Assembly (NCBI GenBank): GCA_002172915.1
Contig: NHBW01000006.1
Coordinates: 345,572 to 409,571, forward strand
DNA: 64,000 nt
Direction of reading: 5' to 3'
Source of the DNA: Hyphomonas sp. TMED17
GTDB taxonomy: Bacteria > Pseudomonadota > Alphaproteobacteria > Caulobacterales > Hyphomonadaceae
The position numbers were made by a program, and so were the translations under genes. The notes under the pieces were generated by a model. That model made no database searches. It was given only the letters and a program-made list of their open reading frames with translations, and was not told where the DNA came from. This document shows positions 57,288 to 64,000 of the stretch, piece by piece. Positions within the stretch are counted from its first letter, which is position 1. Every line of letters begins with the position of its first letter.

Positions 57288-58168
57288 GATTGCGCCGGGC
57301 GCATTGCCGCTGCCATTTGCTCTGCCTGTTCCGGCGAAATTCCAAGCGCGTCGAGTAATGGTCCGGCAGCGCGTTCATCCCAGGCATGCTGGGGCCCAAC
57401 CGTCATACCTCCGTCAACAACAAACTCCCCGCCTGTAATGAAGCTCGCCGCATCGGACGCCAAGAAAGCGGCCATAGATGCAATGTCGGTTCCTTTCCCC
57501 GATCGCCCGATCGGTTGCATCTCATTGCCGTTCTGGGCAACCATTTCAGCCATTTGATCGGCCTGGGTAGTCGAAAGCCCAAGTGAGGCGCCAAAAATCG
57601 AGGTCGCGATAAAGCCGGGCAGAATCGCGTTGACCCGGATTTTGTATTTGGACAATTCGGCCGCAGACACTTTCGAAAAATGTGCAACGCCTTTTTTGGC
57701 AACGGAATAGACCAGCGGCGCATATCCGGCGCAAACGGCCGATATCGATGATGTATTTATTACGCTACCGCCGCCGCGTTTCTTCATCAATGGCACGGCG
57801 TAGTGCGTGCCGGCAAAAACGGATTTCAAAAGCAGCGCCATCGTGTGGTCAAAGCCATCAAGGTCAAGCTCTTCGACGCCACCGGGTGTCCCACCACTGC
57901 CGGCATTGTTCCACAACACGTCAAGACCGCCAAAGCTGTCCTCAGCTTGCTGGATCAGAGCCTTGATCTGCTCGGGCTTCAGAACATCGCAATCGCGATA
58001 AATGACTTTGTCAGCGCCAAAGCGTGCCTGCAAAGCCTGCCCTTTTTCCGTCTGGATGTCTCCTGCAACAACTTTGGCACCGGCTTCAACGAAAACCTCA
58101 ACACCAGATAATCCGATACCGCTTGCAGCGCCGGTTATCACGGCGACCTTTCCAGATAAGTCGATCAT
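57284..58168 (-). CDS. Short-chain dehydrogenase/reductase (SDR)
   Basis: A 294-residue SDR. Cofactor motif TGAASGIG near residue 12, NNAG near 87, catalytic Ser and Tyr-x3-Lys as NTSSISAVCAGYAPLVYSVAKKGV, and a FabG-like ending (ITGGEFVVDGGMTVG) followed by a 30-residue tail rich in Ala, Glu and Met. ATG 58168 has GGGAGG five bases upstream, an excellent ribosome site, and is preferred over 58198. The substrate is not known. It lies 108 bases from the GT39 gene on the same strand. Confidence 0.87.
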   Translation of the reverse strand: MIDLSGKVAVITGAASGIGLSGVEVFVEAGAKVVAGDIQTEKGQALQARFGADKVIYRDCDVLKPEQIKALIQQAEDSFGGLDVLWNNAGSGGTPGGVEELDLDGFDHTMALLLKSVFAGTHYAVPLMKKRGGGSVINTSSISAVCAGYAPLVYSVAKKGVAHFSKVSAAELSKYKIRVNAILPGFIATSIFGASLGLSTTQADQMAEMVAQNGNEMQPIGRSGKGTDIASMAAFLASDAASFITGGEFVVDGGMTVGPQHAWDERAAGPLLDALGISPEQAEQMAAAMRPAQS

Positions 58169-58276
58169 AACTGCCTCCCTTTTTTCCCAGAGGGCCAAGG
58201 CCGGGACGCAGTGTCAAGGTCGACGTGGGGTCAGGCACGCTATGTTCACCGATATCCATTACCGGTCAGCTCGGTA

Positions 58277-60271
58277 TCAGTCGCAGCCCTCATTTTGATA
58301 GCGGACCGCAACGAAGTGGACCGGATCACCATTCGAGTAATTCAAGCCGTAAACCGGATCCGATGTTATCACACATAATCCCCTCTGGTCCGCCTCGGCC
58401 TGCATCGTATCCATTGCCGGTTGCGATGCCGGGTCTTCTAGATTGAACAGATAGACAACCGGCTCTGCCAAGGGCGCTGGCGGCAGGCCAATCGGCGTTT
58501 CAGGCGGATGCAGATTTTGCGTCCCAAGGGTCATTACATAGCTTGGTTCGGCATAACCAACCGCCAGAATACGCGAGGGCGGTATGAGCGTCCGGTCGCA
58601 TGCTTCGGACGGCACGCCACAAACCGCCTGTAAGGCCAGACGCGCCTGCTCGGTCGGATGAACCCAGCTCTGGGTTGGCAGGAAATGGATCCGAACATGC
58701 CACCCCAGAAGCACGCTGGAAAGCACTGCCAGAAGCACCGCCATCTGCCAACGACGATATATAAAAGCGGCGGTCGCCAAAATCACGCCTAAACCGCCAA
58801 GAGCCCATAACCAGATCGGGAAAACGGCCATTGGCTGCCATTGTGACAACACAATATCAGCCGCTACGGTTGAGAATTCGCCGGCGGCATCTTCGCGTAA
58901 CACGCCAGCCACGTAGGGAGAGCTGGCAAGCGCCAGCAAACCGCCGCCAAGCGCAAACAGGCCGGCTGACAACAATCTGGAGTGCGGGGCTTGTAATCCG
59001 TCGATCAATCTTATCGCGGCCCAGCCACACAGCAAACTTACGGCCGGATAGGCTGGCAGGATATAATGGCTCAGACGGGTTGGCATTAACTCGAAGAAAA
59101 TTGTTGTTAACAGGGCCCATGATACAAGCAGTCTTAGAGCGCTGACCTCCTCGCTCGCTGCCACCCCGGCCGGCCATCGCTGCTGCCATTCAGGACGCGT
59201 CGCCAGATACCAGAAACCAAAGACCAGAATTGCCGGATAGGCTGATGGCGCACCAACGCCTAACTCACCCGGTAAAATCCAGCTTGCCAGTGCCGTCAAC
59301 GCCCCGAGCGCAAGCCCATATATCAATGCGTCGGTACCTTTGCCGCGTGTTGCCTGCGGTGTTCCCCGAAGCACCGACCAGCTCGCACGCAAACCGGGAA
59401 TAAGCAGCAAAGTGGCAGGAAAAAACCAGACCGGGATATGCGACAAATGGTAGAGTGGCCAGCCGGCATGTCCTTCTGATGCGCCCGCGAACTTGTCCTT
59501 TAAATCCTTGCCAACTGCGCCTTGAATATATTGTCCCTCGGTCGCCATCTGGATCGAAATAAACCATGGCAGGACCATCGCCACGAACAGCAACGGACCC
59601 GGCCACCAGGCGAGCGGCTTCCACCAGGTCCCGACCTTGCCTTCGGCGAGTTTGCCCCAAACCCAGACACCCAGCCCGGCATAGGCCGTCACCATAGGCG
59701 TTACAGGCCCCTTGATGAGAAAGCTCGCCCCCATAATGCCCCAGAAAAGCAGAGCCAGTCGGCGCGACTTATCATCCCGCATGTACAGCCGCGCCAGAAC
59801 ACCGATTCCCCAGCTCGTCAGGAAAACAAGTACGCCATCAGTCTTTGATATATGGGCTTCACTCGTTAGCAAAAGCGTACTGCCGAATAATGCCGCGCCG
59901 ATAAAGCTCGCCCGGCGACCGATTAAGACAAGTCCAGCCCAGAATGTCGCCAGCGTTGCCAGAGCCGCCCCGATCCAGCTCGGAACGCGATAGGGCCAAA
60001 TCTCCAACCGGTCTTCACCGCCGAAAATGGCTGCCGAGGCAGCCTGCAACCAATGAATGCCAGCCGGCTTTTTATTTCGAAACTCGTCTTGATAACGCAG
60101 AACGATATAATCGCCGGTTTCCAAATACTGTTTCGAGGACTGGGCAAAACGGCTCTCGTCCCGGTCAAGCGCAGGCAAATTAAATACGCCCGGAGCGGCC
60201 GCGATCAAGGTCAGGAAGAAAAGTATGATCCAAGCTTTCCGGCCTGAAGATAAACGATCGAGCAGCGTCAT
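58277..60271 (-). CDS. GT39/ArnT-like lipid-linked glycosyltransferase
   Basis: A 664-residue polytopic membrane protein. The N-terminal helix is followed by the periplasmic loop LPALDRDESRFAQSSKQYLETGDYIVLRYQDEFRNKKPAGIHWLQ, the PMT/ArnT signature with the catalytic Asp-Asp/Glu region (DRDESR) and the KPAGIHW motif. About eleven to twelve hydrophobic segments and a C-terminal soluble part follow. Such enzymes move a sugar from an undecaprenyl-phosphate carrier to lipid A or protein in the periplasm. The acceptor is unknown. No arn genes lie nearby. Confidence 0.86.
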   Translation of the reverse strand: MTLLDRLSSGRKAWIILFFLTLIAAAPGVFNLPALDRDESRFAQSSKQYLETGDYIVLRYQDEFRNKKPAGIHWLQAASAAIFGGEDRLEIWPYRVPSWIGAALATLATFWAGLVLIGRRASFIGAALFGSTLLLTSEAHISKTDGVLVFLTSWGIGVLARLYMRDDKSRRLALLFWGIMGASFLIKGPVTPMVTAYAGLGVWVWGKLAEGKVGTWWKPLAWWPGPLLFVAMVLPWFISIQMATEGQYIQGAVGKDLKDKFAGASEGHAGWPLYHLSHIPVWFFPATLLLIPGLRASWSVLRGTPQATRGKGTDALIYGLALGALTALASWILPGELGVGAPSAYPAILVFGFWYLATRPEWQQRWPAGVAASEEVSALRLLVSWALLTTIFFELMPTRLSHYILPAYPAVSLLCGWAAIRLIDGLQAPHSRLLSAGLFALGGGLLALASSPYVAGVLREDAAGEFSTVAADIVLSQWQPMAVFPIWLWALGGLGVILATAAFIYRRWQMAVLLAVLSSVLLGWHVRIHFLPTQSWVHPTEQARLALQAVCGVPSEACDRTLIPPSRILAVGYAEPSYVMTLGTQNLHPPETPIGLPPAPLAEPVVYLFNLEDPASQPAMDTMQAEADQRGLCVITSDPVYGLNYSNGDPVHFVAVRYQNEGCD

Positions 60272-60359
60272 GAATCAACTTTCTTGAAGGTCGCAAGTGT
60301 AGACGGCTCTTAATAAGCGGCTTAGCGTTGTCTGGGAAGCAGAATTGACGGGAATGAAT

Positions 60360-61673
60360 ATGGGCTGGTGGTTTAAAATCGATTTATGGAAGCGGGTTAT
60401 GCTGGGCCTGAGCCTTGGTCTTCTAGTTGGCGCCGGCCTTCGCTATGGCATCGGAACCGAAACAGCCGTCACAGCATCGGGCTATTTTAAACCCTTCGGA
60501 GACGCTTTTATCAATCTCATCAAAATGCTGGTCGTTCCATTAATCTTCACGACGCTAATTTCTGGCGTATTGGCGATGGGCGATCCCAGCCGGCTGGGAA
60601 GCCTCGGGGGTCGCGCGATTGCGATCTATATGATTACAACGCTAATCGCTGTTTCGATCGGTCTTATAATCGGAACCATCCTGCAGCCGGGGGCCGGCTT
60701 TGACGTCAGTGGCGTAACGCTGGCCGACATCGAGTCGACCCGCGCTACGCTGGAAGCAAATGTTGCCGAGCCGGTCGGCGTATTCGAACAGTTAACGCGT
60801 ACAATTCTGGCAATCATTCCGACCAATCCGGTCGCCGCAATGGCAGAAGGCGATGTCCTCGCCATAATATTCTTTGCAATCCTTTTTGCGGTCGGAATCA
60901 TGCTCGCCGGCGAGGCCGGAAAACCCATCGCTGTCGCCATGAACAGCGCGGCAGATGCCGTCATGCGGCTGACGCTGCTGATTATGGAAACAGCGCCTTT
61001 CGGCGTATTTGCCCTGATGGCCTGGATCATGAGTTCGCAAGGCCTGTCAATTCTGTCCAATCTATTACTGATGACCGCTGCACTCTACCTCGCCTGTGGC
61101 TTACATATTCTGCTCACCTATGGAATGCTAATTAAAATCGTGAACCGACTACCAATGTTTCCGTTTTTGCGCGGCATTGTGGATGCGCAGATGGTCGCCT
61201 TTTCGACAGCTTCATCAAATGCAACTCTGCCAATGACGATTTCATGTGCCACGAAAAATCTTGGTATCGGAAAGCCTGTCGCCTCGTCTGTATTGCCGCT
61301 TGGCGCGACGATCAACATGGATGGCACAGCCCTTTATCAAGGTTTGATTGCCTTATTCGCAGCACAAGCGCTCGGTATTGAGCTTGGCGCCTCCGACTAT
61401 GTTCTGGTGGCAATGATGGCGACGCTGGTATCAATCGGCAGTGCAGGCATTCCCTCGGTCGGTCTGTTTCTGGCGACGACGACGCTGGGCGTTATTGGTG
61501 TGCAGCCGGACAATATGATCATAATTCTAGCGGTATTATTTCCGTTCGATCGTGTCCTTGACATGATGAGAACCCTGACAAATGTCAGCGGCGATGTCGC
61601 CGTGGCGACAACGGTTGCGAACTATGAAGGCGAACTTGACGAGGATATCTACCGCGCCCCGGACCCGATCTAG
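60360..61673 (+). CDS. Dicarboxylate/amino acid:cation symporter (DAACS)
   Basis: A 437-residue transporter of the GltP/DctA type. It has the re-entrant loop with the serine-rich motif FSTASSNATLPMT, the NMDGTALYQG motif of helix 7, and the helix 8 pattern SAGIPSVGLFLATTTLGVIGVQPDN with RTLTNVSGDVAVATTVA. It should import glutamate, aspartate or C4-dicarboxylates with sodium or protons. ATG 60360 is chosen because GGGA lies six bases upstream; ATG 60354 is an alternative. Its stop overlaps the oxyR stop by four bases (convergent). Confidence 0.92.
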   Translation: MGWWFKIDLWKRVMLGLSLGLLVGAGLRYGIGTETAVTASGYFKPFGDAFINLIKMLVVPLIFTTLISGVLAMGDPSRLGSLGGRAIAIYMITTLIAVSIGLIIGTILQPGAGFDVSGVTLADIESTRATLEANVAEPVGVFEQLTRTILAIIPTNPVAAMAEGDVLAIIFFAILFAVGIMLAGEAGKPIAVAMNSAADAVMRLTLLIMETAPFGVFALMAWIMSSQGLSILSNLLLMTAALYLACGLHILLTYGMLIKIVNRLPMFPFLRGIVDAQMVAFSTASSNATLPMTISCATKNLGIGKPVASSVLPLGATINMDGTALYQGLIALFAAQALGIELGASDYVLVAMMATLVSIGSAGIPSVGLFLATTTLGVIGVQPDNMIIILAVLFPFDRVLDMMRTLTNVSGDVAVATTVANYEGELDEDIYRAPDPI

Positions 61674-62569
61674 GCCTCGAGGATATCCTGCACGGTCTGA
61701 CCGATCATCTGAGCCTCGGCTGCACGAGGCGAGCCAACCCGCCAGGCAATACCAATCGTGCGGCCGATAACCGGATCAGAAAACGACCGCAAGCTCACAT
61801 CAATGCCATTCGTTGCGCCGCCTTCGACGGCCAGTCTAGGCAGTAGCGATACGCCGAGTCCGCCAGCGACCATGTGGATAAGCGTCGGCAGGCTAGTTGC
61901 TGTAATATCCGAGCGCTGCCGGTTAGCTGGCAACTGACAGACCGAAAGCGTATGCTCTCGCAAACAATGTCCGTCTTCGAGCAGCAGGACATCCTCTTCA
62001 AGCAGATCATCGCTGTAAAGTACCGGTCGATCTAGCAAATCATGAGATAGCGGGGCGACCAGCAGAAATTCATCATGGCATAAGGCGCGGGTCTGAATAC
62101 CCGGTGCCTGCCACGGCAGGGCAATCAAAGCCGCATCAAGGCGGCGGGCCCGTATATCCTCAATCAGACGGTCTGTTTGCTCTTCACGCAAAAATAATTT
62201 TAGCTCTGGATGCGCCTGGCGCAGCAACGTCATCAGCGATGGCAGAAGATATGGCGCGATCGTCGGAATTGCCCCAAGCCTGAACGGGCCACGCAGGGGT
62301 TCACTTGCCTGGCGGGCGGAAAAAACGAGATCCTCGACATTTGTTAGAACGGACTCGGCACGCGCCACGATTTCGGCGCCGGCATGGGTCATCGAAGCGC
62401 CACGGGCCTCCCGTTCGATCAGCTGGACACCGAGCAGCGTTTCCAGCTCTTTTATAGCTGACGACAAAGTCGGCTGGGTCACATGGCAGGCCTCGGCCGC
62501 GCGGGAAAAACTCCCCTCACGGGCAATTGCACACAGAAATTCGAGCTGACGCAGTGTTGGCAAACTCAT
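61670..62569 (-). CDS. oxyR: Hydrogen peroxide-sensing LysR-type regulator OxyR
   Basis: A 299-residue LysR regulator. The helix-turn-helix is at residues 15-55 (REGSFSRAAEACHVTQPTLSSAIKELETLLG), and the redox pair is C202 and C211 in LLEDGHCLREHTLSVCQ, the same nine-residue spacing as C199/C208 of E. coli OxyR. Peroxide should link these two cysteines and turn on defence genes. It lies 172 bases downstream of katG on the same strand, so activator and a main target sit together. I did not find a clear OxyR-binding site in the visible region; the katG promoter is outside the window. Confidence 0.94.
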   Translation of the reverse strand: MSLPTLRQLEFLCAIAREGSFSRAAEACHVTQPTLSSAIKELETLLGVQLIEREARGASMTHAGAEIVARAESVLTNVEDLVFSARQASEPLRGPFRLGAIPTIAPYLLPSLMTLLRQAHPELKLFLREEQTDRLIEDIRARRLDAALIALPWQAPGIQTRALCHDEFLLVAPLSHDLLDRPVLYSDDLLEEDVLLLEDGHCLREHTLSVCQLPANRQRSDITATSLPTLIHMVAGGLGVSLLPRLAVEGGATNGIDVSLRSFSDPVIGRTIGIAWRVGSPRAAEAQMIGQTVQDILEA

Positions 62570-62741
62570 TCTGAAAACTCCTCGCGCGACAGATCCAGAG
62601 ACGCACGTCTGTTATGATCAGCCAAAGATCAGGGGCTGCTCCCCCGGCCATCAAGGCAAACGGCGCCCCGATGAGTCGAAAGCGCCGTCCACATTTATGT
62701 TCGCATCAACGCAAAGGTTGATAGTCTTTTAGCCATTATGA

Positions 62742-64000
62742 TTAGGCCAGATCAAACCGGTCAAGATTCATGACTTTGACCCATGCGGCGACGAAATCGG
62801 CAACAAAAGACGCCTTCGCATCATCGCTAGCATAAGCTTCTGCAATGGCACGAAGTTGCGAATTGGAGCCAAAGACGAGGTCAACGCGACTTGCCTTCCA
62901 CTTCACCTGACCGGATGATCGGTCACGCCCCTCAAACTCTTCTGCAGACCCCGAAACCGGCGCCCACTCGAGGCTATTATCGAGCAAATTGACGAAGAAA
63001 TCATTGCTCAAAACCTCAGGTGTTTGCGTGAATACACCATGGGCAGAGCCATTATGATTGGCATCCAGAACCCGAAGTCCGCCAATGAGAGCCGTCATTT
63101 CCGGTGCACTCAAGGTCAGCAAATGTGCCCGGTCTACAAGCAACGCCTCGGCTGATCCGACAGCCTTATCGCCTTTATAGTTCCGGAATCCGTCCGCCTT
63201 CGGCTCGAGCACGGCGACCGACTCAACATCAGTCTGAGCGTCTGAGGCATCAGTCCGGCCAGCCGTAAAAGGCACGTCAACGGCCTGGCCTGCCTGCTTG
63301 GCGGCCGCTTCTACCGCTGCGCTTCCCGCGAGGACAATAAGATCAGCAAGTGAAATCTTTTTCGACCCACCATTCGCTGCGTTAAAATCTGTCTGAATCG
63401 ATTCCAGTGTCGTCAGAACCGCCGCCAATTGTGCTGGCTGGTTGACATCCCAGTCCTTCTGCGGCGCCAAACGGATACGCCCACCATTTGCACCACCGCG
63501 CATATCAGTGCCACGGAATGTCGACGCCGACGCCCATGCGGTGCTGACCAATTGTGAGATCGACAGGCCAGACGCCAGAACCGTCTTCTTTAGTTCAGCA
63601 ATATCGCCCGCATTAACAAGCTCGTGATCAACCGCTGGAACAGGGTCCTGCCAAACCAGAGCTTCACTTGGCACTTCCGCGCCAAGACCGCGGCAATAAG
63701 GTCCCATATCGCGATGCGTCAGTTTGAACCACGCTCTGGCAAAAGCATCGGCGAATTGCTCGGGATGCTCGTGGAACCGTTTTGAAATTGGCGCGTAAAG
63801 CGGATCCATTTTCAATGCCAAATCGGTTGTCAGCATCATTGGCGCGTGTGAGCGCGCAGGGTCATGTGCATCCGGCACGGTACCCTGTGCTGACGCGTCT
63901 GTTGGTGTCCATTGCTGAGCGCCGGCCGGGCTTTTCGCTAGCTCCCAGTCATATTTGAACATATTATCGAAATAATTATTGTCCCATTTGGCCGGCTCGG
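62742..64000 (-). CDS. katG: Catalase-peroxidase KatG, C-terminal part (5' end outside window)
   Basis: The frame runs from the stop at 62742 through the window edge, so the gene is 5'-truncated by the window and not a short gene: upstream of the first ATG at 63962 the codons continue as [12 protein letters not shown], matching KatG (typically WDNSYF). The visible 419 residues contain [65 protein letters not shown] and the C-terminal domain ending [16 protein letters not shown]. The heme and catalytic N-terminal domain lies outside. KatG removes hydrogen peroxide. Confidence 0.96.
   Translation of the reverse strand, partial: EPAKWDNNYFDNMFKYDWELAKSPAGAQQWTPTDASAQGTVPDAHDPARSHAPMMLTTDLALKMDPLYAPISKRFHEHPEQFADAFARAWFKLTHRDMGPYCRGLGAEVPSEALVWQDPVPAVDHELVNAGDIAELKKTVLASGLSISQLVSTAWASASTFRGTDMRGGANGGRIRLAPQKDWDVNQPAQLAAVLTTLESIQTDFNAANGGSKKISLADLIVLAGSAAVEAAAKQAGQAVDVPFTAGRTDASDAQTDVESVAVLEPKADGFRNYKGDKAVGSAEALLVDRAHLLTLSAPEMTALIGGLRVLDANHNGSAHGVFTQTPEVLSNDFFVNLLDNSLEWAPVSGSAEEFEGRDRSSGQVKWKASRVDLVFGSNSQLRAIAEAYASDDAKASFVADFVAAWVKVMNLDRFDLA

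Overview
The window is a gene-dense stretch of chromosome from an alphaproteobacterium. The lineage call rests on linked signatures: xerC–priA next to the F1-ATPase operon atpHAGDC with no F0 genes; tsaE–amgK–murU–addB–addA–trxA facing folC–accD–trpA–trpB–trpF; a GapR (DUF2312) nucleoid protein; MmcB with an alphaproteobacterial GTTC-N7-GTTC SOS box; DUF2794; an IalB-like secreted protein; and a RpoE/ChrR-type sigma/anti-sigma pair. I cannot name the order or genus. No rRNA, tRNA, CRISPR array, insertion sequence or prophage was recognised, and base composition looks even.

Layout. 1-4.4 kb: the end of an outer-membrane beta-barrel gene and a 1310-residue decaheme cytochrome with a C-terminal LVIVD-type propeller, a candidate outer-membrane electron conduit. 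4.5-7.7 kb: a metallophosphoesterase and galT-galK. 8-12 kb: a short-chain dehydrogenase (SDR), cysK, thpR and a Tas-like aldo-keto reductase. 12-16.5 kb: a Bax-inhibitor-1 protein, a LexA-type operon (mmcB plus a small protein with a beta-clamp motif), exported MsrB, gapR and another SDR. 16.5-26.5 kb: DEAD-box helicase, xerC, priA and atpHAGDC. 26.5-29 kb: thioesterase and a ferredoxin/ferredoxin-reductase pair. 29-38.5 kb: an overlapping operon for tRNA t6A synthesis, MurNAc recycling and AddAB recombination, then thioredoxin. 38.5-44.5 kb: SDR and the converging trp-accD-folC operon. 44.5-46.9 kb: IalB-like protein, ECF sigma with a ChrR-like anti-sigma, and DUF2794. 47-51.5 kb: a Gld-like ABC exporter operon. 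51.5-56 kb: thrS, yidD, an IscU-like scaffold and cysS. 56-64 kb: DMT transporter, SDR, GT39 glycosyltransferase, a glutamate/dicarboxylate-type symporter, oxyR and the C-terminal part of katG.

Working together. Most genes are housekeeping and sit in tightly packed operons with ATGA, TTGA or TAATG overlaps. Oxidative-stress functions recur (katG, oxyR, RpoE/ChrR-like pair, msrB, trxA), as do DNA-repair functions (mmcB, addAB, priA). The least explained parts are the decaheme-LVIVD cytochrome with its barrel partner, the SOS-operon protein ending in QLDLF, an anti-sigma that has lost its N-terminal zinc ligands but kept the cupin site, a PriA missing most of one zinc site, the alphaproteobacterial Gld-like transporter, and a possible small gene between atpG and atpD.
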